Assembly (NCBI RefSeq): GCF_030687495.1
Contig: NZ_CP117435.1
Location: 1,240,001 to 1,304,000, forward strand
Direction: 5' to 3'
Source of the DNA: Pseudomonas sp. FP453
GTDB lineage: Bacteria; Pseudomonadota; Gammaproteobacteria; Pseudomonadales; Pseudomonadaceae
Length of the DNA: 64,000 nt
In this document: piece by piece, positions 1-7,048 of the stretch
How positions within the stretch are numbered: the stretch's first letter is position 1
Layout: every line of letters starts with the position of its first letter
Translations under genes and position numbers: made by a program
Notes under the pieces: model-generated
What the model was told of the DNA's origin: nothing
The model's database searches: none
Seen by the model: the letters and a program-made list of their open reading frames with translations, nothing else

Positions 1-1041
1 GAAGCCGCCGATGTTGGCGCGCAGGTCGACCTGGCCTTTGTCACCGAAGTCTTCGCACATCTTGCCGGTGTCGGCGTTCAGGGCGATCAGACGGGTGTCG
101 GCAGTCGGTACGAAAATGCGTTTCGGGCAGGCATTCGGTGCAGCCGCCGGGCTGGCGCTGCCGGTGGGGCTCTGCTCGGAAGCGTAGACGGCGTCATCGT
201 GATACGACACGCCACGGCAGGTCATGTGGGCCCAGCCTTTGAAGTTCTCGGCGCCCATGCTGCTGATCTTCGGATCGAAGCGCCAGATTTCCTTGCCGGT
301 GTCCGGGTCCAGGGCAATCACTTGGCTGTGCGGGGTGCACACGTAGAGCATGCCGTTGACTTTCAGCGGGGTGTTTTCCGCGGTGGTCTCGCCTGGATCG
401 TTCGGGCCAGGCAGGTCGCCGGTGCGGTAGGTCCATGCCGGCACCAGCTTGCTCACGTTTTGCGGGGTGATCTGGGCCAGGGGCGAGTAACGGTCGCCGA
501 ACGCCGAACGGCCGTAGGAATTCCAGTCGCCATCAGGCTGGGCCGGCGCAGCGCTGGCCATGCCAGGGACGGCGTCGCGGTCCAGTTGGCCTTTGATCTC
601 ACCCGGGTTGGTGAATTGGCTGGCAACCGCAGCGGCGCCAGCCAGCACCACGGCTACGCTCAGCGCGCCGGTGCCCAGTGGCGCCGGTTGGCCGCGCAGC
701 AGCGGGCGACGGACCCACGGCAGCAACATGACGATGCCCAAGGCAAACAGCAGGGCCAGGCGCGGCACCAGCTGCCACCAGTCCAGGCCGACTTCCCACA
801 GTGCCCACACGGTGCTGGCGAACAACACCAGTGCGTACAGGCCCAGCGCGGCGCGGCGGTTGGCCAGCAGCAGAATGCCGGTCAGGCCGACGCCGATACC
901 GGCCAGCAGGTAGTACAACGACCCGCCGAGCATGCTCAGCTTGACGCCGCCGGCCAGCAAGGCCAGGCCCATGATCAGCAGCAAGACGCCTAGCAGCTTG
1001 GGCAGCAAGCGGCTTGGACTTGAAGCACCATCAGTGCTCAT
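1..1041 (-). CDS. gcd: Membrane-bound PQQ-dependent glucose dehydrogenase, N-terminal part (3' end outside window)
   Basis: Oxidises glucose to gluconate in the periplasm and passes electrons to ubiquinone. About 347 residues are visible. They start at the ATG at 1041, which has a GGAG-type ribosome site just upstream, and run off the left edge. The first 140 residues hold about five hydrophobic segments, as in the quinone-binding membrane domain of this family. They are followed by the start of the beta-propeller (DWNSYGRSAFGDRYSPL, then PAWTYRTGD and WAHMTCRGVSYHD), which is diagnostic of quinoprotein glucose dehydrogenase. The full protein is normally about 800 residues, so more than half is missing. 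The assignment is firm; completeness of the gene cannot be judged. Confidence 0.95.
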   Translation of the reverse strand, partial: MSTDGASSPSRLLPKLLGVLLLIMGLALLAGGVKLSMLGGSLYYLLAGIGVGLTGILLLANRRAALGLYALVLFASTVWALWEVGLDWWQLVPRLALLFALGIVMLLPWVRRPLLRGQPAPLGTGALSVAVVLAGAAAVASQFTNPGEIKGQLDRDAVPGMASAAPAQPDGDWNSYGRSAFGDRYSPLAQITPQNVSKLVPAWTYRTGDLPGPNDPGETTAENTPLKVNGMLYVCTPHSQVIALDPDTGKEIWRFDPKISSMGAENFKGWAHMTCRGVSYHDDAVYASEQSPTGSASPAAAPNACPKRIFVPTADTRLIALNADTGKMCEDFGDKGQVDLRANIGGF

Positions 1042-1135
1042 AGTGTGTTTCTCCGTTACGTTGGAATTATGTAACCCCGTGCTTCACTGTAGATGACGAT
1101 TCAGCACAGGCTTGGTTCAGCGATATTCGGTTTTT

Positions 1136-1161
1136 CTGTGGATAAAGGCGGTTATCCACAG
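1136..1161. promoter_or_regulatory. Inverted pair of consensus DnaA boxes
   Basis: TGTGGATAA at 1137-1145 and TTATCCACA at 1152-1160 are exact inverted copies separated by six bases. The arms extend by one more C/G pair to 10 bp. Each matches the DnaA box TTATNCACA. The pair lies about 100 bp upstream of the gcd start. It could bind DnaA or simply form a hairpin in RNA; no replication genes are nearby, so it is not an origin. Confidence 0.45.
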
Positions 1162-1389
1162 GCGGGCGATTTATTCCCAGGCGCGGCGGGGTGTAAGACA
1201 GCGCTGTCTTTGCGAAGGGGGATATTCGGCAAGATGGGATCGACCGGGAGCGTGAAACGTTTCAGGTTGTTGCCGGGAAGGATAAAGGGAGTTGTGTTGG
1301 AGAGAAAGGGCGAATCGCGATATGCATCATTTCTGAATTGGTAACAGTGACAGAACGTCGCTGCAAAAAGGCGGGTGTGGGTGGGCTTT

Positions 1390-1492
1390 TGTGGGAGCTG
1401 GCTTGTGTGGGAGCTGGCTTGCCTGCGATGCAGGCACCTCGGTGTATCAGTGATACCGAGGTGATGCTATCGCAGGCAAGCCAGCTCCCACA
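1390..1492. repeat. REP pair (REPIN-like), with duplicated left head
   Basis: Inverted copies of the TGTGGGAGCTGGCTTGCCTGCGAT-type sequence face each other around a short variable loop. The left arm has its first part twice in tandem (1390-1404 and from 1405), probably a slippage product. It belongs to the same family as the elements at 45549, 47308, 50278, 52162, 56191 and 60613. Confidence 0.85.
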
Positions 1493-1530
1493 GAAAAGCC
1501 CAGTTTCCACAGGGGGGATTTCGGTGTGGG

Positions 1531-3549
1531 TTAGAACGTGGTGCGGATGCCGACCTGCACACTTCTGCCCGGCGCCGGCGCGATGTCGCGCAGGATCGAG
1601 CTGGCATAACGCACGGTCTGGTTGGTCAGGTTTTCACCGTTCACAAACGCCAGCCACTGGCTGCCACCGACATTGAAGCGATAACCCGCGCTGGCGCCCA
1701 GGGTGGTGTAGCCGTCGGTGCCGCTTTCGTTGTCCGGCACACGGCCTTGGCCCGCCGCATGTTCCACGTCGATCCGCGCCTGCCAGCGGTCCAGTTCCCA
1801 CAGCAAACCGCTGTTCAAACGTAGCGGCGCAATACGTGGCAAGGCTTCGCCGGTGTCGAGGTTGGTGGCGCGGGTGTAGTCGCCCGACAGTTCCAGGGCG
1901 AACTTGCCGTAGGCGCTTTCGCCGAGTTTCCAGTGATCCTGGGCTTCAAAACCGGCGAAACGCGCGCGTACGCCGGAGTATTTGTACTCAGGGATGCCAT
2001 CCGCGTCTTCTTCCCCTTCGTCGTTCAACGTACGACCACTGCCCAGCAGGCCGATGTAGTTGGAGAAGTGGCTGTAGAACACGCCGAAGCTGCCCTTGTG
2101 GGTGCCGTTGTCAAAGCGCAGGGCCAGGTCGCTGGACACGGCTTTTTCTTTCTTCAGGTTGGCGTCGCCCAACTCGTAGGTGCCGGTGGCCACGTGGGCG
2201 CCGTTGGCGTACAGCTCGTAGAAGGTCGGTGCGCGCTCGGTGTAGCCGAGGGTCGCGGCGACGGACCAGATCGGCGTGAGGGTGTACACCGCGCCCGACG
2301 ACAGGCTGCCAGCGGTGAAGTCATTGGATTTGTCGGCGCCGGCAAAGCGCTCGTTGCCCTTGGCATCCGGATCGACGCTGGTGTGTTCCAGGCGCCCGCC
2401 GAGGCTGAGTTTGAGGCGCTCGGTGGCCTGCATTTCTTCGAGGATAAACAGCGCGCCGGCGTTGGTGTCGGTCTGCGGCACGAAGGCTTCTTCGCCCAGG
2501 GCGGAGAATTCGTTGCGGGTCACTTGCGCGCCGACCACGCCGTTGAACGGGCCGATGGGCTGGTGACGGGCTTCTACGCGGGCTTCATAACCCTTGTTCT
2601 TGAAGACCGTGCCGGTTTCGCCGCCTTCGATTTCGCGGTGTTCGTAATCGGTGTAGCCGGCGTCGACTTTGACCGAGGTAAACGGCCCTTGCAGGTTGCG
2701 GATTTCCGAGGCGAACGCGTAGTGATCCTGCTTCATGCGGATGCGCACGTCCTGTTCGGCGGGGGAGCCGTAGTTCGCGTCATAGCTGCTGTAGGACAGG
2801 CCGGCATAACCGTCATCCCAGGTGTAGGAACCGCCCACGGCGCCGCCGTCCTGGCGTCCGTCGCTGTTGCCCAGGCGGCCGTTTTTGCCGGGTGCATCTT
2901 CGGTCTCGGGGGCGTGGCGGCTGCGGGCCTGGCCTGGGATTTTCAGGTCGTTGAATTCCCGCGCGTTGGCGTCAAGGTGCAGGGCGAACGTGCCGTTGCC
3001 GGCTTCCAGGCGGCCCGCGCTGCTGCGGGTGGTGTCGGCGCCGCCGTAGCGCAATTCACCGGCACCGTGGATGCCTTCGATGGCTTCGGTGGGGATGCGG
3101 TTGTCGAAGGTGTTGACCACGCCGCCGATGGCGCTGCCGCCGTACAACAACGCCGCCGGGCCACGGACGATTTCGATGCGGTCGACGTTGACCGGGTCCA
3201 GCGGTACCGCGTGGTCGTAGGACAGCGACGACGCATCCAGTGCGCCGACGCCGTTGCGCAGGATGCGAATGCGGTCGCCGTCCTGGCCACGGATGATCGG
3301 CCGGCTGGCGCCCGGGCCAAAGTACGACGACGACACGCCGGGCTGCTTGTTCAGGGTTTCGCCAAGGCTGCCTTTTTGTTGCAGGGTCAGGTCATCACCT
3401 TCCAGCACGGTGGTGGGCGAAGCGAGTTGTTCGCTGCCCAGCGGGTTGCCGGTGATGACTTGGGGTTGCAGCTCAAGGGCCTGGGCGTGGGAGCTGATCA
3501 GCAGGGCGGCGGCAAGCGGGGACAAGCGCCACAGAGAAGAGAGGGACAT
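1531..3549 (-). CDS. ZnuD-like TonB-dependent outer-membrane receptor, probably for zinc
   Basis: Outer-membrane beta-barrel with an N-terminal plug, importing a metal or metal complex with TonB energy. The protein has about 672 residues from the ATG at 3549, chosen because AAGGA precedes it and a signal peptide follows (MSLSSLWRLSPLAAALLISSHAQA). The plug shows QVITGNPLG, RPIIRGQDGDRIRILRNG and DRIEIVRGPAALLYGG. The barrel contains ERAPTFYELYANGAHVATGTYE, typical of the ZnuD branch, and the protein ends in a Phe-terminated strand (GIRTTF). A long Asp/His/Glu-rich plug insertion fits metal capture. A Zur-like site sits about 40 bp upstream. A heme or other substrate cannot be excluded from sequence alone. 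Confidence 0.85.
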   Translation of the reverse strand: MSLSSLWRLSPLAAALLISSHAQALELQPQVITGNPLGSEQLASPTTVLEGDDLTLQQKGSLGETLNKQPGVSSSYFGPGASRPIIRGQDGDRIRILRNGVGALDASSLSYDHAVPLDPVNVDRIEIVRGPAALLYGGSAIGGVVNTFDNRIPTEAIEGIHGAGELRYGGADTTRSSAGRLEAGNGTFALHLDANAREFNDLKIPGQARSRHAPETEDAPGKNGRLGNSDGRQDGGAVGGSYTWDDGYAGLSYSSYDANYGSPAEQDVRIRMKQDHYAFASEIRNLQGPFTSVKVDAGYTDYEHREIEGGETGTVFKNKGYEARVEARHQPIGPFNGVVGAQVTRNEFSALGEEAFVPQTDTNAGALFILEEMQATERLKLSLGGRLEHTSVDPDAKGNERFAGADKSNDFTAGSLSSGAVYTLTPIWSVAATLGYTERAPTFYELYANGAHVATGTYELGDANLKKEKAVSSDLALRFDNGTHKGSFGVFYSHFSNYIGLLGSGRTLNDEGEEDADGIPEYKYSGVRARFAGFEAQDHWKLGESAYGKFALELSGDYTRATNLDTGEALPRIAPLRLNSGLLWELDRWQARIDVEHAAGQGRVPDNESGTDGYTTLGASAGYRFNVGGSQWLAFVNGENLTNQTVRYASSILRDIAPAPGRSVQVGIRTTF

Positions 3550-3587
3550 CGGACATTCCTTGGCAAAACGGCGAAAAGATTTGATAT

Positions 3588-3610
3588 GGATGGTTACAAT
3601 ATAACATCTC
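3588..3610 (-). promoter_or_regulatory. Zur-box-like operator upstream of the TonB receptor
   Basis: On the minus strand the core reads TGTTATATTGTAAC, flanked by GAGA on the left. It matches the enterobacterial Zur consensus core TGTTATAATATAACA at nearly every position of the left half and keeps TAAC in the right half. It lies 39-61 bp upstream of the receptor start, where a repressor site is expected. Confidence 0.65.
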
Positions 3611-3700
3611 TTTTTCGCCTGGGAACGGGAACTTTTTAGCACTGGGCGGGCGGGGTGATAAGGTGTGCGCCTTCGTGACCCTTTTTTTCATAGGCCCGGC

Positions 3701-3934
3701 ATGACCGCGACAAGCAACGACCCACTCCACGGCGTGACCCTGCAACACGTCCTCACCACCCTGGTGGAACACTACGAATGGGACGGCCTGGCCGAGCGCA
3801 TTGATATCCGCTGCTTCAAGAGCGACCCGAGCATCAAGTCGAGCCTGACTTTCCTGCGTAAAACCCCGTGGGCGCGAGAGAAAGTCGAAGGGTTGTACGT
3901 CAAGCTGATGCGCACCAAACGTCCGTTGGATTGA
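3701..3934 (+). CDS. VF530 family (DUF2132) small protein
   Basis: Small basic protein of 77 residues beginning [25 protein letters not shown]. The body [43 protein letters not shown] is characteristic of the VF530/DUF2132 family. Members of this family have been described as DNA-binding, but their role is unclear. The ATG at 3701 is preferred over an upstream GTG at 3665, because the family begins near the DPLHG motif. It ends four bases before the next gene, so the two are likely co-transcribed. Confidence 0.8.
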   Translation: MTATSNDPLHGVTLQHVLTTLVEHYEWDGLAERIDIRCFKSDPSIKSSLTFLRKTPWAREKVEGLYVKLMRTKRPLD

Positions 3935-3938
3935 GCCG

Positions 3939-4565
3939 GTGAAGCGCTTTGTCGCGGCAGCGGCGCTGGCGGGTTGGGTGGGGCTGGCGATCCAGCAGTA
4001 CCTGATTTTCTATTCGCGCTGGACGTCCGGCGCCAGCCTGTTGGGCGGGCTGGTCAACTTCTTCAGTTTCTTCACGGTGCTGACCAACACGCTGGCCGTG
4101 GTGGTGTTGAGTTATGCGCTGGTCAAGCGCGACTCGGCGGCAAAGCGGTTTTTCCTCGCGCCCAAGGTCAGCAGTGGCATTGCCGTGAGCATCGCCGTGG
4201 TGGGCCTGGCGTACAGCCTGTTGCTGCGGCATTTGTGGCAGCCCGAAGGCTTTCAATTCATCGCCGACGAATTGCTGCACGACGTGATGCCGGTGCTGTT
4301 CTTGATCTACTGGTGGCGGTGCGTGCCCAAGGGCACGTTGCAGCTCAAGCATATCGGCGCCTGGGTGATTTACCCGCTGGTGTACTTCGCCTATGTGCTG
4401 CTGCGTGGGCATTTGCTGGGGCAGTATCAGTACCCGTTCATTGATGTGGACACGCTGGGTTATCCACACGTGTTTGTGAATGCCGGGGGGATTCTGGTGG
4501 GGTTTGTGGCGATTGCTTTAGCGGTGGTGGGTCTGGATAAGCTCTTGAAATCACCCCAGACCTGA
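3939..4565 (+). CDS. Pr6Pr family integral membrane protein
   Basis: A 208-residue protein with about six hydrophobic segments, a GTG start and a lead of four bases from the preceding stop. Motifs include FFSFFTVLTNTLAVVVLSYAL near residue 45 and HDVMPVLFLIYWW near residue 115, followed by WVIYPLVYFAYVLLRG. This is the pattern of the Pr6Pr/FAR-17a-like membrane family. No catalytic role is established for bacterial members. A REP pair follows the gene. Confidence 0.75.
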   Translation: MKRFVAAAALAGWVGLAIQQYLIFYSRWTSGASLLGGLVNFFSFFTVLTNTLAVVVLSYALVKRDSAAKRFFLAPKVSSGIAVSIAVVGLAYSLLLRHLWQPEGFQFIADELLHDVMPVLFLIYWWRCVPKGTLQLKHIGAWVIYPLVYFAYVLLRGHLLGQYQYPFIDVDTLGYPHVFVNAGGILVGFVAIALAVVGLDKLLKSPQT

Positions 4566-4584
4566 GGTGAAAAAAGGTTCAGAT

Positions 4585-4673
4585 ATGGGAGCGGGCTTGC
4601 CCGCGATTGCGGTGGGTCAGTCAATACCTCTGTTGCTGATACACCGCTATCGCGGGCAAGCCCGCTCCCACAT
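4585..4673. repeat. REP pair, GC-variant arms
   Basis: Inverted arms read ATGGGAGCGGGCTTGCCCGC and GCGGGCAAGCCCGCTCCCAC around a short loop. This is the GGGC variant of the REP family, distinct from the CTGGCTTGCC arms found elsewhere in the window. It sits between convergently arranged gene ends. Confidence 0.85.
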
Positions 4674-4690
4674 TTTTGACCGAGCCAGGC

Positions 4691-5458
4691 TTATTCTTCT
4701 TCGCTGCCTTCGGCACGCCAGTAACCCACGGCCTTGAGGAATTCCTCGTTGACCTTGTGCGTATCCAGCAGCACGCGCCGCACCTGGCGCGACACCTTGG
4801 TTTCCATCGCCACAAAGCTGTACAGCGAACCACCCGGCAGCGTCAGTTTCTGTACGGTCTCCAGCAGGTCATCCTGACCACGAATCACCCAGATCACCTC
4901 AACATCGGCGGCACTCTTCAGCGCCTGCTTTTCTGCCGCATCGGCGATCTCGATCACCGCCAGCACCGTGCGCCCCGCCGGCAATTCCTCCAGGCGCCGC
5001 GCAATGGCGGGCAGGGCGGTTTCGTCGCCGATCAGCAGGTAGCTGTCGAAGATATCCGGCACGATCATCGAACCCCGTGGCCCGCCGATATACAGGTGCT
5101 GGCCGACTTGTGCCTGATCGGCCCAGGTGGACGCAGGGCCATCGCCGTGCAGCACGAAGTCGATGTCCAGCTCGCCAATGCTCAGGTCGAAGCGGCGTGG
5201 CGTGTAGTCGCGCATCGCCGGTTGCGGGCCATCGCCCTTGATGCTGAACGTCGGGCTTTCCAGCGCAGCCTGTTCGGCGGCGTTCTGCGGGAACAGCAGC
5301 TTGATGTGATCGTCACTGCCCAGGCTGACAAACCCGGCCAGTTCAGGCCCGCCCAACGTAATGCGGCGCATGCGTGGGGTGATATCGACCACCCGCAACA
5401 CTTGCAGGCGGCGGCGTTTGATTTCGTGGGTAACGCGATGGATAGCTTGCGTATTCAT
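4691..5458 (-). CDS. Siderophore-interacting protein (FAD/NAD(P)H ferric-siderophore reductase, ViuB/YqjH family)
   Basis: A 255-residue cytoplasmic flavoprotein that reduces ferric iron in imported siderophore complexes. The FAD-binding motif RDYTPRRFD lies near residue 84, and the nucleotide-binding region GDETALPAIARRLEELP near residue 148. The C-terminal KAVGYWRAGx-like end (FLKAVGYWRAEGSEEE) closes the family fold. Its ATG overlaps the stop of the upstream PadR gene by four bases, so translation is probably coupled. The PadR product resembles YqjI, the repressor of yqjH in E. coli, which supports the pairing. Confidence 0.9.
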   Translation of the reverse strand: MNTQAIHRVTHEIKRRRLQVLRVVDITPRMRRITLGGPELAGFVSLGSDDHIKLLFPQNAAEQAALESPTFSIKGDGPQPAMRDYTPRRFDLSIGELDIDFVLHGDGPASTWADQAQVGQHLYIGGPRGSMIVPDIFDSYLLIGDETALPAIARRLEELPAGRTVLAVIEIADAAEKQALKSAADVEVIWVIRGQDDLLETVQKLTLPGGSLYSFVAMETKVSRQVRRVLLDTHKVNEEFLKAVGYWRAEGSEEE

Positions 5459-5976
5459 TGGTCTTTCCCGTCGGCAATGGCTTGAGCGGTGCGATTGAGC
5501 AGCGCCGCGACACGAACGATTTCTTCCGGGCTCCAGCGCCCGTGGTGCGAGTGCAAGGCGTGGCGCAGGTTGTGCACCGCCTCGTGGATCTCGGGCGGGC
5601 GGTCATGGCCGCGCAGTGAGCGCTTGCTCACGTCGATGCGCATGCGCACACCGTCCAACGCCACCTGTTGCTCGCTTAAGAAGAGACGACCGGCGTCGGT
5701 GATTGTGTAGCGTTTTTTTCCGCCGTCTGGATCGCTGACGATCAGGTCGCTCTCTTCCAGGAACGTCAGGGTTGGGTAGATCACGCCGGGGCTGGGGCTG
5801 TAGGCGCCGTCAAACAGGCTTTCGATACGGCGGATCAGGTCGTAGCCGTGGCACGGCTGCTCGGCGATCAGCGCCGGCAGCAGCAGTTTCAGGTCGCCGG
5901 GTGCAAATACCCGGGGGCCGCGACCGCGGCCTGCGCGCGGGTCAAAGCCGTCGCGCTGGTGAGGATGGTCTCGCAT
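5455..5976 (-). CDS. PadR-family transcriptional regulator, YqjI-like
   Basis: A 173-residue winged-helix repressor. The DNA-binding core FAPGDLKLLLPALIAEQPCHGYDLI continues into SPSPGVIYPTLTFLEESDLI and GGKKRYTIT, very like E. coli YqjI, which responds to nickel and represses a siderophore reductase gene. The N-terminal tail (MRDHPHQRD, then Arg/Gly-rich) is much shorter and less His-rich than that of YqjI, so metal sensing is uncertain. It is first in a two-gene operon with the siderophore-interacting protein. A perfect palindrome (6011-6024) lies about 35 bp upstream of the start, suggesting autorepression. Confidence 0.88.
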   Translation of the reverse strand: MRDHPHQRDGFDPRAGRGRGPRVFAPGDLKLLLPALIAEQPCHGYDLIRRIESLFDGAYSPSPGVIYPTLTFLEESDLIVSDPDGGKKRYTITDAGRLFLSEQQVALDGVRMRIDVSKRSLRGHDRPPEIHEAVHNLRHALHSHHGRWSPEEIVRVAALLNRTAQAIADGKDQ

Positions 5977-6437
5977 GGGTGGGAGCCTCTGTGTGTGTCT
6001 AGATATAACGTAAGATATATCTTAAGGCCGGTGCAAGAGCGCCCGACAAACGGTCGCCCCTGCGCAGGGCTTGGACGCGCCATTCGTCGATTGACTAGAG
6101 CAACTACTCAAGTTGTGCTGTAAGTTCTAATACGTTGTATATGTTGTTGTTTTTTAGTTGCTGTAATCCTCGTCTTACGTATAGTTTCTTGGTTAAACCA
6201 TTCTCATTAAAGCTCGCGTAGTCTGCGTCTTACGGATGCATTTAAAGTTTTGGCAAAGTGCTATATTTTTCCGGTGTATCGAGGTGTAACAGAGCTACGG
6301 GGTTAAACGAAACGGACGGCTTACTTTCTCGGAAGTCAACTTGATACTTGTCCTGCGTTGCACAGGCAGCTGCCGTGCAATGCAATAAGTTGGAAATTCA
6401 CTTTCCAAAATTCTTATTTAGATGACAGGTATTCACC
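5977..6437. other. AT-rich divergent intergenic region upstream of the fimbrial operon
   Basis: A 461-base region with no supported gene. From about 6080 to 6437 the base composition becomes clearly AT-richer than the flanks. The 9-mer CGTCTTACG occurs twice in direct orientation (6171-6179 and 6226-6234), 55 bp apart. This presumably carries the fimbrial promoter and regulator sites. I could not pick a convincing -35/-10 pair. Confidence 0.6.
6011..6024. promoter_or_regulatory. Palindromic operator candidate for the PadR regulator
   Basis: TAAGATATATCTTA is a perfect 14-bp palindrome. A further AGATAT half-site at 6001-6006 lies in direct orientation. The AT-rich element is placed where the padR promoter should be (35-48 bp upstream of the ATG), so it fits an autoregulatory site. 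Confidence 0.55.
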
Positions 6438-6938
6438 ATGTTCAAGAAACTTGCCGCAGCGGCACCGTTTGTTGCAATCGCCCTCAGTTCTCCGATGGCG
6501 ATGGCTGCCGATGACGCACGCTCGTCCATCAACATCTCGGCCACCATCCCGACCAAGCAGTTCCATGCCCAACCGCGCGACCCGGAGTTCGGTAAAGCGG
6601 AAGTCATGAACTACAACCCGGTCAGCGGTGAGCTGAGCAACCTGCGAGCCACTTTCGACGTGAAAAACACCGACGGCTCGGTGCATGCCTACATCGAAGG
6701 TGGCCCGACCGCCGCTGCGCTGTACAACGGTTCGGACAGCATCGCGCTGACCAACATGTTCAACGGCGTCGTCCTGACCGCCACCCCGCAGGAAGTGGTG
6801 GATGACCCACAATCCACCCCTGGCACCCAGGCTGACCTGGTGGTGACCGCCGCGCGTCCGGCCGACACCCAGAACGGTCTGTACACCTCCAGCTACACCG
6901 TGATCTTCGACGCGGTACCCCGCACCCCGGCACCGTAA
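6438..6938 (+). CDS. CS1-type fimbrial major subunit (CblA/CfaB-like pilin)
   Basis: Structural pilin of an alternative chaperone-usher (CS1/CFA-I/cable pilus) fimbria. It has 166 residues with a signal peptide ending MAMAA. The mature part starts DDARSSINISATIPTKQFHAQPRDPEF and contains MNYNPVSGELSNLRATFDVKNTDGSVHAYIEG, characteristic of this family. It lacks cysteines, as expected for CS1-type pilins. It is first in the operon, with hairpins downstream that would allow more pilin than usher to be made. Confidence 0.9.
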   Translation: MFKKLAAAAPFVAIALSSPMAMAADDARSSINISATIPTKQFHAQPRDPEFGKAEVMNYNPVSGELSNLRATFDVKNTDGSVHAYIEGGPTAAALYNGSDSIALTNMFNGVVLTATPQEVVDDPQSTPGTQADLVVTAARPADTQNGLYTSSYTVIFDAVPRTPAP

Positions 6939-6951
6939 GCCATGGGTAGAC

Positions 6952-7019
6952 CCTGCGCTCGCCCGAGCGCAGGCGGTTGAAAAGACAGGCCGGTCTCTTC
7001 CTCCCCGAAAGCCGGCCTG
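6952..7019 (+). terminator. Two hairpins between pilin and usher genes (attenuator or mRNA stabiliser)
   Basis: CCTGCGCTCG (6952-6961) pairs perfectly with CGAGCGCAGG (6964-6973). CAGGCCGG (6986-6993) pairs perfectly with CCGGCCTG (7012-7019), with GTTTAAAC after it. There is no strong U-run, so partial termination or 3' protection of the pilin message is more likely than a full stop. Confidence 0.5.
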
Positions 7020-7048
7020 GTTTAAACAGTCTCGACTGTCCGTACCGA

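Larger units (their letters stand above)
1042..1530. other. Intergenic region between gcd and the TonB receptor gene
   Basis: A 489-base stretch with no convincing gene; short reading frames here have no recognisable product. It holds the gcd promoter side, an inverted pair of DnaA-box-like 9-mers (1137-1145 and 1152-1160) and a REP pair (1390-1492) near the end of the TonB receptor gene. Confidence 0.7.

Noticed and set aside
1136..1161. Replication origin because of DnaA boxes
   Set aside because: Only two boxes, no AT-rich unwinding tract and no dnaA, dnaN, rpmH or gidA nearby.
1933..3639. 568-codon plus-strand frame
   Set aside because: Antisense shadow of the TonB receptor; low-complexity Gly/Ala/Val composition and no motifs.
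6250..6267. TTGGCA / TATATT as a sigma-70 promoter for the fimbrial operon
   Set aside because: The two hexamers are only six bases apart, far from the needed 16-18.
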